64,000 nucleotides of DNA from Mycobacterium sp. 852013-51886_SCH5428379 (GTDB taxonomy: Bacteria; Actinomycetota; Actinomycetes; Mycobacteriales; Mycobacteriaceae). The position numbers were made by a program, and so were the translations under genes. Shown one piece after another: positions 53,801 through 61,979 of this stretch. The first letter of the stretch is position 1. The number at the start of each line of letters is the position of its first letter. Below the pieces are notes generated by a model. The model searched no databases. It saw only the letters and a list, made by a program, of their open reading frames with translations, and was not told the DNA's origin. The stretch lies in NCBI RefSeq assembly GCF_001665575.1, contig NZ_LZSU01000019.1, positions 248,001 to 312,000 on the forward strand, given 5' to 3'.

Positions 53801-55054
53801 TCAGAACGCCGAGTGCGGCGCCCCGATGCCCGGGTCGATCTTGACCGGACCGGCCGCCGTCGGCTCGACCGGGAAATCGAAGATCGCCGTCGGGATGTAC
53901 ACCGTGGCACAGGCGTTCGGGATGTCGACCACCCCGGACAGCCGGCCCTCGATCGGCGCGGCGCCGAGCAGCAGATAGGCCTGTTCGGGGCTGTAGCCGA
54001 ACTTCGTCAGGTAGTCGATCGCGTGCAGGCAGGCTCGCTGGTACGACAGATGTGAGTCCAGGTACCGCTGTTCGCCGTCGAGGGTCACCGACGTCCCGGA
54101 GAACGCCAGCCACTCCGAGTACTGCGGGTCGGTGTTGCCGGGCATGAAGATCGCGTTCTCGCTGACACCGTAGGTCTCCATGCCACCGGGGATCACGTCC
54201 ACCCGCAGGTCGATGAAGCCGCCCATCTCGATGGCGCCGCAGAACGTGATCTCGCCGTCGCCCTGGGAGAAGTGCAGATCGCCCACCGACAGGTTCGCGC
54301 CGTCGACGAACACCGGATAGAAGATCCGGCTGCCCTTGGTGAGGTTCTTGATGTCCTGGTTTCCGCCGTTCTCCCGCGGCGGTGCCGTGCGGGCGGCTTC
54401 GGCAGCGGCCCGGGTGAACGCGTCACCGGTCAGGCCGCCGAGGATGGCGTCCTGCGGTTCGGGCGGGAGCGCCAGGGGCGGCACCCGGTCGGGATCGGTC
54501 GCGATCAGCGCGGCCTCCCGGGTGTTCCACGTCGAGAGCAGGTCGCGCGACGGCGCGGTGCCCATCAGACCGGGGTGCACGATGCCGGTGAACTCGACGC
54601 CCGGCACGTGCCGCGAGGTCGCCTTCTGACCGGAGAAATCCCAGATCGCCTTGTAGGCGTCGGGGAACTGTTCGGTGAGGAACCCGCCGCCGTTCTGGGT
54701 CGGGAAGATGCCGGTGTAGCCCCAGCCCTGCCCCGCCAGCGGTCCGGAGTCCTCCTGCGGGATCGGCCCGACGTCGAGGATGTCGACGATGAGCAGGTCG
54801 CCGGGTTTGACGCCCTCCACCGCGATCGGACCGGACAGCACGTGCACGGTGGTCAGCGGCGCGTTGAGGATGTCGTCGGCCGAATCGTCGTTGTGGATCG
54901 CCCCGTCGAACCATTCGCGGCAGTGCACCCGGAACGAGTCGCCCTTCTTGACCGTCACCGCGGCCGGGATGTCGGGATGCCAGCGGTTGTGGCCCAGCTT
55001 CTCCTGCTCGGTGAACTTCTTCGTCGAATCGAGGGGAAACACGATGTCGGGCAT
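53801..55054 (-). CDS. fmdA: Formamidase (FmdA/AmdA family)
   Basis: Protein of 417 residues, the usual length for FmdA-type formamidase/acetamidase. FPLDSTKKFTEQEKLGHNRWHPDIPAA is the N-terminal signature. The conserved GDLLIVDILDVGPI, HPGLMGTAPSR, NGGNQDIKNLTKGSRIFYPVFVDGANLSVGDLHFSQGDGEITFCGAIE and VYIPTAIFDFP blocks follow. It hydrolyses formamide to formate and ammonia. The ATG at 55054 follows AGGAG by 5 bases. The FmdB-type gene lies 11 bases upstream in the same direction. Confidence 0.94.
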   Translation of the reverse strand: MPDIVFPLDSTKKFTEQEKLGHNRWHPDIPAAVTVKKGDSFRVHCREWFDGAIHNDDSADDILNAPLTTVHVLSGPIAVEGVKPGDLLIVDILDVGPIPQEDSGPLAGQGWGYTGIFPTQNGGGFLTEQFPDAYKAIWDFSGQKATSRHVPGVEFTGIVHPGLMGTAPSRDLLSTWNTREAALIATDPDRVPPLALPPEPQDAILGGLTGDAFTRAAAEAARTAPPRENGGNQDIKNLTKGSRIFYPVFVDGANLSVGDLHFSQGDGEITFCGAIEMGGFIDLRVDVIPGGMETYGVSENAIFMPGNTDPQYSEWLAFSGTSVTLDGEQRYLDSHLSYQRACLHAIDYLTKFGYSPEQAYLLLGAAPIEGRLSGVVDIPNACATVYIPTAIFDFPVEPTAAGPVKIDPGIGAPHSAF

Positions 55055-55065
55055 GGGATCTCCTT

Positions 55066-55350
55066 CTACGGTCGCGGGAGCTTGCGGTGCAACGGGTTGG
55101 TGCTGACAGGTCGCCGGCCCGTCGCCGGGGGCGGTGCGGTGACGACCGCGGGACGGTCGGCGGTGGCCCGCGTCGCATCCTGGAGGGCCATCGCCGCACC
55201 GCCGGCGCGGCCCAGCTTCGGCGCCGCGATCATCCGGCGGGCCGAGGCACCGCACTCGGGACACTCGACCGTGTCGGGCCGGTCGAGCATCGGATGCATC
55301 TGCTGCGTGGTGCCGCACCCGGCTTCACAGCGAAAGACATAGAGAATCAA
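55066..55350 (-). CDS. fmdB: FmdB-family zinc ribbon protein
   Basis: Protein of 94 residues. Cys8, Cys12, Cys30 and Cys33 (FRCEAGC, CPECG) form the FmdB/Zn-ribbon site. The second half is a low-complexity basic and Pro/Ala-rich tail. FmdB-type proteins go with formamidase genes and may regulate them. TTG at 55350, with GAGGAAAA upstream, is the likely start. Same direction as fmdA. Confidence 0.85.
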   Translation of the reverse strand: MILYVFRCEAGCGTTQQMHPMLDRPDTVECPECGASARRMIAAPKLGRAGGAAMALQDATRATADRPAVVTAPPPATGRRPVSTNPLHRKLPRP

Positions 55351-55462
55351 GGCTTTTCCTCACTGTGATCGGTGCCGGTGATTCACACCCTACCCAGCGC
55401 CCGGACGGTCTGCGCGCCAGTTGGAGAACCCCACAACCGGTTCGCGACCGCGGTGTGGCGAC

Positions 55463-56716
55463 CTACAGGGCCGAGGGTGTCCCCGCGCCCGGCGCAGGGG
55501 GTCGAGTAGCCCGGCTCTGCGAACCAAAAGTGTTGTGCGGCCGGGGTTTCGCGTTGAGCGACGCGGCGTCGCCACGGGGTGCGGCGCCATCGCCCATGCC
55601 CATGTTGCGCGCGGCCCAGAGCGCGATGCGGAAGTTGATGCGGTCCGTCTCGACCAGCGGATTCGCCCCGGTCAGTTCGGCGATCTTCGCCAACCGGTTG
55701 CGCAGTGTGTTCACGTGGACGTAGAGCTGGTTGGCCGCCGCGGTGAGGTCGTTGGCGGGCGTCAGGAACGCCTCCAGCGAGGCCACCAGATAGGAGTTGT
55801 TGCCTTTGTCGTGGTCAACCAGCGGAACGAGCAGCCGGTGCACGAACGGCACCAGGCGAACCTTGGGGACCGCGGCCAGCAGACCGTCGAGGGTAGCGAT
55901 CTCGTCGATATGCACCGTGCGCCGCCACCGGGTCGCCTCGTGCAGCGCCTCGAGGGCCTCGGGGATCGCATACGCCATCGACTGGGCGTCCGCACCGATC
56001 GCCACACCGCACACCAGATCCGAGGCCGCCAGTGCCGCGGTGAACTCCGCGCTGCGCGGACAGAGCGCGATGATGCAGTCGTCGAACAGCGCGACGGCGC
56101 CGTGGTGTCGGTCGACGAGTTCGTGGACGTCGACATGGGACTCCGCGGTGAATGCACACACCGAGACGGGCCCACCGGCCAATCCGCACCGGGCCAACGC
56201 GGATTCGACCGGGCCGACACCGAGGGTGCCGGCCACGAACCAGCGCAGCAGGGCACCGAGTTCCCGCTCCCACGTATCGGCCTCGCGGTCGGCCGCGCGC
56301 CGAGACTCCGCCCAGTCGATGATCCGGCGGAACGGCACGGCGGCGCGCTGGATCAGCAACGGCAGATCCAGCTCGCGACAGGCTGCCGGCAGGGCGGTCG
56401 GCACGTCGTCGAGGACGTCACCGAGCCCGACCAGCAGAGCGGTGACGCCGCGATCGGTCAGGGTGCCGACGTACCGGCGGATCGCCTCCTCGGACTGGTC
56501 GGCCACCGGCACCCCGACACTGAGGATCAGCTCCGCCCCCGACAGGTATGGCGACGGGTCGACCAGCTCGGTCGGATACACGTAGCGGATCAGCCGGTCG
56601 AGGTCGTCGGCGCAGGCGATGGCCTCGACGTGCAGATCCGGCTGGGACAGCAGGTCGCGCAGGCTGACGGTGCCGTCGTGGGGTGTTGTCACCGGGACCT
56701 CTGCCTGCACCGTCAT
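55463..56716 (-). CDS. PucR family transcriptional regulator
   Basis: Protein of 417 residues. An N-terminal PucR-type sensory domain (SLRDLLSQPDLHVEAIACADDLDRLIRYVYPTEL) leads to a central GGDEF-like region and a C-terminal helix-turn-helix (ANDLTAAANQLYVHVNTLRNRLAKI). The tail after it is Pro/Ser-rich. PucR regulators control purine, allantoin and related nitrogen catabolism. It is the last gene of the catabolic operon and also has a leaderless-type promoter of its own (TAGACT). It may link the operon to formamidase genes downstream. Confidence 0.92.
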   Translation of the reverse strand: MTVQAEVPVTTPHDGTVSLRDLLSQPDLHVEAIACADDLDRLIRYVYPTELVDPSPYLSGAELILSVGVPVADQSEEAIRRYVGTLTDRGVTALLVGLGDVLDDVPTALPAACRELDLPLLIQRAAVPFRRIIDWAESRRAADREADTWERELGALLRWFVAGTLGVGPVESALARCGLAGGPVSVCAFTAESHVDVHELVDRHHGAVALFDDCIIALCPRSAEFTAALAASDLVCGVAIGADAQSMAYAIPEALEALHEATRWRRTVHIDEIATLDGLLAAVPKVRLVPFVHRLLVPLVDHDKGNNSYLVASLEAFLTPANDLTAAANQLYVHVNTLRNRLAKIAELTGANPLVETDRINFRIALWAARNMGMGDGAAPRGDAASLNAKPRPHNTFGSQSRATRPPAPGAGTPSAL

Positions 56717-56724
56717 GGCTGCGG

Positions 56725-56752
56725 AGTCTAGGGGGCTGATCTTGTGATCACA
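56725..56752 (-). promoter_or_regulatory. Putative PucR promoter with palindrome
   Basis: A TAGACT -10 (56725-56730) would start transcription at the PucR ATG itself (56716), making the mRNA leaderless. A perfect TGTGATCACA palindrome (56743-56752) overlaps the expected -35 and the end of the reductase gene. Autoregulation is possible; the 10-base palindrome is short enough to be chance. Confidence 0.4.
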
Positions 56753-57692
56753 GATCGAGCGTCAGCCGGCTCCCCGGGCGGGCTCGGGACACGCAAATCA
56801 TCATCGTGGCGTTCGTCTGGTGTTCGTCCTCGCTGAGCAATTCGTCGCGGTGTTCGACGTCACCGGCGAGCACCTTCGTTTCGCACGTGCCGCAGAACCC
56901 GGCGGCGCACGAATAGGCGACGTCCGGGGCCACCTCCAGAACGGCGTCGAGGACGCTCCGGTCGGCCGGCACCGTGAGCGTGACGCCGCTGCGCACCAAC
57001 TCGACGTCGAATGCGCCGTCGGCGACCGCGGGCACCTCCCTGGCCGCCGCCGCGAACCGCTCCACGTGCAGGGACAGCTCGGGGTGCGCCGCGCACGCAT
57101 CCTGGACGGCGGCGATCATCGCCGGCGGTCCACAGCAGTAGACCGCGGTGCCCGCCGGACAGTCGGCCAGCGCCGTGGCGATGTCGGGCAGACCTGCCTC
57201 GTCCTGCGCCACCACGGCGACGGCGTCGACGGTGCCGAGGCGGTCGACGAACGCCATCGCGGCCCGGCTGCGTCCGCCGTAGACCAGCCGCCACGGCGGG
57301 GCGACGCCCTGTCCATCCCGCAGCGCTTCGATCATCGCGAGTATCGGGGTGATCCCGATACCACCGGCCAGGAACAGGTAGCCCGGCGCCTCGGCGAGCG
57401 CGAAGTCGTTACGCGGCTCCCCCACGTCCAGCACCTCGCCGATGCGCAGCCGCTGGTGTATCTCCCGGGATCCACCCCGACCGTCGCCCACCAGGAAGAC
57501 GGCGATCGTGTAGCTGTACGGATCCTCGGCCGGCCCGCACAGTGAGTATTGCCGCACCAGCCCCGACGGCAGCGTGACCGCGACGTGGGCGCCCGGCGTC
57601 CATGTCGGTAGGCGGTCACCGGCCGGGCTGCGCAGCACGACGCTGACGACGTCCTCGGCTTCCCAACGCAGTTGAGTGACGCGCAGTTTCAC
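56748..57692 (-). CDS. PDR/VanB-type ferredoxin reductase
   Basis: Protein of 314 residues with three domains. The flavin domain has RQYS (47-50), the NAD domain GGIGITP (110-116) and CCGPPAM. The C-terminal plant-type ferredoxin has Cys262, Cys267, Cys270 and Cys300 as [2Fe-2S] ligands. It passes electrons from NAD(P)H to the Rieske oxygenase of the adjacent gene, as VanB does for VanA. It starts with a GTG overlapping the oxygenase stop (GTGA). Confidence 0.93.
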   Translation of the reverse strand: MKLRVTQLRWEAEDVVSVVLRSPAGDRLPTWTPGAHVAVTLPSGLVRQYSLCGPAEDPYSYTIAVFLVGDGRGGSREIHQRLRIGEVLDVGEPRNDFALAEAPGYLFLAGGIGITPILAMIEALRDGQGVAPPWRLVYGGRSRAAMAFVDRLGTVDAVAVVAQDEAGLPDIATALADCPAGTAVYCCGPPAMIAAVQDACAAHPELSLHVERFAAAAREVPAVADGAFDVELVRSGVTLTVPADRSVLDAVLEVAPDVAYSCAAGFCGTCETKVLAGDVEHRDELLSEDEHQTNATMMICVSRARPGSRLTLDL

Positions 57693-58735
57693 GCGTGGAC
57701 GTGACCGTTGCCGACGGGCACCTCAGCGAGCCCGCGCGCCTGCTGGATGGTCTGCACGGCGTACTGCGTGGCCCGGCGATAGTTCAGCGTGTAGATGTCC
57801 GCCGGCGCCGAGACCTCGAAGGCCTGCCCTGCCAGCGGCACCTCCTTGGGCTCGAGGCCTTCGAGCACCGGGGTGTCCTCGTTGAACACCATGGTCTCGA
57901 CGGCCAGGATCTCGTCGGCCGTGCCGCCCTTGAAGTCGCGGTCGGTGGCCACTCCCCAGAAGATGATGCACTTGTCGTAGCTCACCGGGGACGGGAAGTC
58001 GACGAGGTAGCGCTTACCGGTTTCGGGGCCGAAATCGTAGAGGATGGTGGCGATTCCGGGCGCATACGAGTGGTAGTGCATCCACGCGTCGCCGACCGCG
58101 GAGAACTCCGCGGAGGGGACCTGCTCGTAGTAGTAGGACGCCCACACCTCGCGGCCGTCCCGCTTGACCTCGAGGTCCGTCACCACGGGGTTGACCTCGC
58201 CCATCGACGGCTCGTGGACGAACGGGAAATGCGCCATGTCACGGAAGTTCTCGGTGGCCGCCATGAACCCGCAGTCCGCATGGATCGGTTCCGCCGAGCG
58301 CCAGTCCAGGTCGAGGTCGGCGATCTCCGGCGGGTCCGGCAGGTCGAACACCGGATCGCCCAGACAAGTCCACACGTGCCCGAACCGCTCGATCACGGGA
58401 TAGGACTTGATCGCGGCCTTGGGCGGGATGCGGCCGTCGGCGGGTAGTGACGGGATGCGGGCGCACGCTCCGGTGCTGCCGTCGAACTGCCACCCGTGGT
58501 ACGGGCATTGGATGTTGTCGCCCACTACTTTTCCGTCGGCGAGATTGGCGCCGCGGTGGATGCACCGCCGGTCGGTGACGCGCGCGGCGCCGGTCGAATC
58601 GCGGAAGACCACCAGGTTGGTGTCGAGCAGCGTGGCGGATTGCGGTGTCAGGATGTCCTGGGAGCGGGCGACGACGAACCACACGTGCTGGTAGGCCTCG
58701 CGCAGCTTCTCGGGGGTCAGGGCGTCACGGTTCAT
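57689..58735 (-). CDS. Rieske non-heme iron oxygenase, alpha subunit
   Basis: Protein of 348 residues. Rieske cluster ligands Cys58, His60, Cys77 and His80 (CIHRG, CPYHGW). The mononuclear iron site is in ENFRDMAHFPFVH, with His169 and His174 and the bridging Asp166. It resembles VanA-type O- or N-demethylases, which need only a reductase partner, and there is no beta subunit gene. The ATG at 58735 follows GAGGAG. Probable N-demethylase or ring hydroxylase in the operon; substrate not known. Confidence 0.93.
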   Translation of the reverse strand: MNRDALTPEKLREAYQHVWFVVARSQDILTPQSATLLDTNLVVFRDSTGAARVTDRRCIHRGANLADGKVVGDNIQCPYHGWQFDGSTGACARIPSLPADGRIPPKAAIKSYPVIERFGHVWTCLGDPVFDLPDPPEIADLDLDWRSAEPIHADCGFMAATENFRDMAHFPFVHEPSMGEVNPVVTDLEVKRDGREVWASYYYEQVPSAEFSAVGDAWMHYHSYAPGIATILYDFGPETGKRYLVDFPSPVSYDKCIIFWGVATDRDFKGGTADEILAVETMVFNEDTPVLEGLEPKEVPLAGQAFEVSAPADIYTLNYRRATQYAVQTIQQARGLAEVPVGNGHVHA

Positions 58736-58748
58736 GGGTGTCTTCTCC

Positions 58749-59636
58749 TCAGGGTCGGGTTGGGACCGGAGTCGGTTCGGGACGGGTGAGGGTGCGCGGA
58801 TCCAGCTGTTGGGCGCGGACATGCTCGGCGATCTCGGACATGCCGGCCACCCACACGTCGTCCATGGCGCACACCTCGCCGATGAACTCGCGCAGTGCGG
58901 CGGCCCGGCCGGGACGGCCGGACAGGAACGGATGGTTGGTCAGGACCCACGCACCGCCGACGTCGCGCATGGCGTCGAGCTCGCTGCGCCACAGTTCGAT
59001 CGCCTTGGCCGGCGTCTCGATCAGGCCGGTCCCGGAGAAGTCGGGCACGAAGCAGTACTGCTGCCAGTCGTCGAGCGCCCAGCTCACCGGCAACTCGACC
59101 AGCGAGGTGTCACCGACGGCGAGTTCGTAGGGATGGTCGGAATCCATCAGCGTGGAGTCGTAGAGGAACCCGAACTCCGCCAACAACTTCGGTGTGTGCC
59201 AGTTCATCTCCCACATCGGGGCGCGGTAGCCGGTGGGCCGCACTCCGGCGATCTCGTCGAGCGCTTCCAGGCCTCGTTCGAGGATCGCCCGTTCGGTGGC
59301 CTCGTTGACCCCGACCAGCGATTCGTGCAGGTAACCGTGGTGGGCGATCTCGTGGCCGCCCGCGGCGATCGAGCGGACCGCGTCCGGGTGCCGGTGGGCG
59401 GTGTAGCCAGGGACGAAGAAGGTGCCCTGCACCTTGAACTCGTCGAGGATGCCGAGTAGTCGCGGCACGCCGACAAGGGGACCGTAGGCCTGGTGCGACA
59501 TTGCACCCATCCGGTCGGCGAACGCGAGATCGGTGGTCAGCAGCGGGCACTCGGCGTCGACGTCGAAGGTGAATGCGACAGCGCAACGTTTGCCGTTCGG
59601 CCATGTCACCGGACCGGCGGGGGTGGGGGCGGTCAT
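58749..59636 (-). CDS. Polysaccharide deacetylase-like (CE4/PuuE-type) hydrolase
   Basis: Protein of 295 residues with the NodB/CE4 fold. Asp25 and Asp27 in FTFDVDAE, His95 and His99 in GHEIAHH, GYRAPMWEMN (motif 3), and LTNHPFLSGRPGR near the C-terminus. No signal peptide, so it is cytosolic and unlikely to act on cell wall. The family includes allantoinase PuuE and cyclic-imide hydrolases, which fits its place between a PucR/Rieske set and a ureohydrolase. The ATG overlaps the ureohydrolase stop (ATGA at 59633-59636). Confidence 0.85.
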   Translation of the reverse strand: MTAPTPAGPVTWPNGKRCAVAFTFDVDAECPLLTTDLAFADRMGAMSHQAYGPLVGVPRLLGILDEFKVQGTFFVPGYTAHRHPDAVRSIAAGGHEIAHHGYLHESLVGVNEATERAILERGLEALDEIAGVRPTGYRAPMWEMNWHTPKLLAEFGFLYDSTLMDSDHPYELAVGDTSLVELPVSWALDDWQQYCFVPDFSGTGLIETPAKAIELWRSELDAMRDVGGAWVLTNHPFLSGRPGRAAALREFIGEVCAMDDVWVAGMSEIAEHVRAQQLDPRTLTRPEPTPVPTRP

Positions 59637-60595
59637 CGTTGTGCCTTTCTTCCGAAGACGGACAGGAATTCCCACGTCACGTTCGCCGCCGCGATGGCGG
59701 TGATCTCCGCATGGTCGTAGGCGGGAGAGACCTCGACGACGTCGACGGCGACCAGGTTCACACCGTCCAGGCCGCGCACCACCTCGAGCAGTTCGCGGCT
59801 CGACATGCCGCCCGCCTCGGGCGTGCCGGTGCCCGGTGCGTGTGCCGGGTCGAGAACGTCGATGTCGACCGAGACGTACACCGGTGCGTCGCCGACCCGC
59901 GCGCGGATCTTGTCGACGACGCCCTCGGCGCCGAGCTTGTCGATGTCCCGGCAGGTGACCACGGAGAACCCGAAGTTGGCGTCCTCGACGAGATCCTGTT
60001 TGTCGTAGATGGATCCGCGGACCCCGACGTGGACGTTGCGGTCGAGCAGCAGACCCTCTTCGAACGCTCGGCGGAACGGCGAGCCGTGGGTGATGTCGGC
60101 GCCGTAGTAGCGGTCCCAGGTGTCGAGGTGGGCGTCGAAGTGCACCAGCGCCATCGGACCGTGGACGCTGTGCGCGGCCCGCAGCGACGGCAGCGCCACG
60201 GAGTGGTCGCCGCCGAGGATCACCGCGCGCGTGCCGTCGCGCAGCAGATCGGTCAATTGCTCGGCGATCTGGTCGACCGCCTCGGTGATGTCGAACGGGT
60301 TGCACGCGAGGTCACCGGCGTCGGCGAACTGGCACACCTCGAACGGTTTGATGTCGAGTTCGGGGTTGTAGCCGCGGATCAGGCGGGAACCCTGCCGAAT
60401 CGCGTTGGGGCCGAAGCGCGCTCCGGGTCGGTAGGTGACCGCGCTGTCGAAGGGGACGCCCACCACGACGACGTCGGCCCGCGGCACGTCCTCGAGTCGG
60501 GGCAGCCGGGCGAAGGTGGTCCACCCGGCGTACCGCGGTTGCACCTGCGGGTCGGCCGGGCCGACGATCGCGGGTCGGGGGTTCTGGTTGTTCAT
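59633..60595 (-). CDS. Ureohydrolase (agmatinase/guanidinobutyrase-like)
   Basis: Protein of 320 residues. The two manganese sites are formed by GGDHS (128-132), HFDAHLD (152-158) and SVDIDVLDP (242-250), all intact. The family cleaves a guanidino group and releases urea. Substrate could be agmatine, 4-guanidinobutyrate or another guanidino compound; sequence cannot decide. Overlaps the deacetylase-like gene downstream. The ATG at 60595 follows AGAAAGG. Confidence 0.92.
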   Translation of the reverse strand: MNNQNPRPAIVGPADPQVQPRYAGWTTFARLPRLEDVPRADVVVVGVPFDSAVTYRPGARFGPNAIRQGSRLIRGYNPELDIKPFEVCQFADAGDLACNPFDITEAVDQIAEQLTDLLRDGTRAVILGGDHSVALPSLRAAHSVHGPMALVHFDAHLDTWDRYYGADITHGSPFRRAFEEGLLLDRNVHVGVRGSIYDKQDLVEDANFGFSVVTCRDIDKLGAEGVVDKIRARVGDAPVYVSVDIDVLDPAHAPGTGTPEAGGMSSRELLEVVRGLDGVNLVAVDVVEVSPAYDHAEITAIAAANVTWEFLSVFGRKAQR

Positions 60596-60606
60596 CGAAT
60601 GCCTTT

Positions 60607-61281
60607 CTAAACCCGGTTCCGGGATAATCCGCCGTCGAGGTTGACGATCTGGCCGACGGCCGCGCCGAGTTCGCGCCTGCACAGCAGGCCGATGACGGCT
60701 GCCGCCTGCTCGACGGTGCCGATGCGACCCAGCGGCGGCGGTTGCGACGCGCCGCCGACGACGTCACACACCGACCATTCGGAGTCGATGCCGCCGATCG
60801 CGACGCCGTTGACCCCGATGCCGAACGCACCGAGATCTCGGGTCAGTGTCTTCGTCAGGGCGACGATGCCGCCCGCGGCCGCAGCGACCGCGGACAGCGA
60901 GTCTCCCCCGATGTGCCACCGCGAGGTGGTCAGCACCATCCGGCCTCCGGTGCCGGCGTCGCGCATGTGCGTGGCAACGGCCTGGGCGTAGAGGAAGCTG
61001 CCGGTGAGGGTTTCGTCGACGTGCTGCCAGAAGTCGGCCATCGGCTGGTCCGTGATCCGGGCGACCCGCGGCAGGCCGTGGGCGACGACCAGAGCGTCGA
61101 TACCGCTCATCGTCTCCGCCGCGTCCGCGACAGCTGAACGTACGGCGTTTCCGTCGGTGTGATCGATGCTCGCGGTGGTGCCCTCGACGACGGCGCCCCG
61201 CTCGGCGAAATGGTCACGCACGGCGGCGCCCAGCCGGGTGTCGACGCCGGTGACGAGCACGCGACGCGGTTGTCCGCTCAT
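60607..61281 (-). CDS. SDR family protein lacking catalytic residues
   Basis: Protein of 224 residues with an SDR-like fold. The Gly loop reads TGVDTRLG in place of TGxxxGIG, NNAG reads VAHG, and the YxxxK active site reads VAAAA (in SLSAVAAAAGGIVALTKTL). The Ser before it is kept (TTSR). It probably cannot catalyse alone. It starts 2 bases after the stop of the next SDR, which is intact, so the pair could be a heteromer with one dead subunit, as in BbsCD. Alternatively it is a diverging paralogue. Confidence 0.85.
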   Translation of the reverse strand: MSGQPRRVLVTGVDTRLGAAVRDHFAERGAVVEGTTASIDHTDGNAVRSAVADAAETMSGIDALVVAHGLPRVARITDQPMADFWQHVDETLTGSFLYAQAVATHMRDAGTGGRMVLTTSRWHIGGDSLSAVAAAAGGIVALTKTLTRDLGAFGIGVNGVAIGGIDSEWSVCDVVGGASQPPPLGRIGTVEQAAAVIGLLCRRELGAAVGQIVNLDGGLSRNRV

Positions 61282-61283
61282 CG

Positions 61284-61979
61284 TCAGATCACCGTTCCGC
61301 TGTTGACCGACAACACTTCTCCGCACAGGAAGAGATCCTCTTCGAGCAGCGCCGCAACCAGCTCGGCCACCTCGCGCGGCTGCGCGATGCGCCGCGCCGG
61401 CAGCCCGGCGGAGAACTCCTCGGCCCGCTCCCAGGAGTCGGGCGGTAGCAGTGGAGTGTCACACGGGCCGGGGGCGACCGCGTTGACCACGACACCGTCG
61501 GCGGCCACCTCGACGGCGATGCTGCGCAGCAGGCTCAGCGCCGCGGCCTTGGCGGCGGCGTAGTGCGCGTCGTTGCTGCCGCCGCCGATCGCGCGTTCCG
61601 AGGCGATCCCGACGATGCGCCCGGATCCCCGGCGCCGCATCTGTGGCAGCACCGCGCGACACACATGGGCCAGGCCGCCGACGTGCACACGCAGCATCCG
61701 CTCCCAGGCGGTCTGCGTGAGGTCGAGGGCGGGGACCTCCGCGTAGTGTCCGGCGCACACCACGGCCGCGTCGATACGACCGAACGTCTCTTCGATCTCG
61801 GCGATGGCGTCCTCGACCTCGCGCTCCTCGGCGACATCGGCGATCAGCCATTTGTCCATGGCGGGTGCGGGTTCCCGGGAGATCGACGCGACCTGCCAGC
61901 CGCCTGCTTGCAGCAGGTTGGCGATCTCCAGGCCGATCCCGCTGCCTGCGCCGGTGACCACCGCGACGGGGCCGGTCAT
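61284..61979 (-). CDS. SDR family NAD(P)-dependent oxidoreductase
   Basis: Protein of 231 residues, complete SDR. TGAGSGIG (cofactor loop), CAGHY, catalytic Ser in IASERA, and Tyr and Lys in HYAAAKAAAL. The C-terminal half has the substrate loop NAVAPGPCDTPLLPPDSWE. It overlaps the permease gene (ATGA at 61976-61979) and is followed 2 bases later by the pseudo-SDR. It probably oxidises an alcohol formed from the operon substrate. Confidence 0.92.
   Translation of the reverse strand: MTGPVAVVTGAGSGIGLEIANLLQAGGWQVASISREPAPAMDKWLIADVAEEREVEDAIAEIEETFGRIDAAVVCAGHYAEVPALDLTQTAWERMLRVHVGGLAHVCRAVLPQMRRRGSGRIVGIASERAIGGGSNDAHYAAAKAAALSLLRSIAVEVAADGVVVNAVAPGPCDTPLLPPDSWERAEEFSAGLPARRIAQPREVAELVAALLEEDLFLCGEVLSVNSGTVI

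Noticed and set aside
56743..56752. TGTGATCACA as a CRP site
   Set aside because: CRP-type sites need a 6-base spacer between TGTGA and TCACA; here there is none. Kept only as a possible PucR-promoter palindrome.
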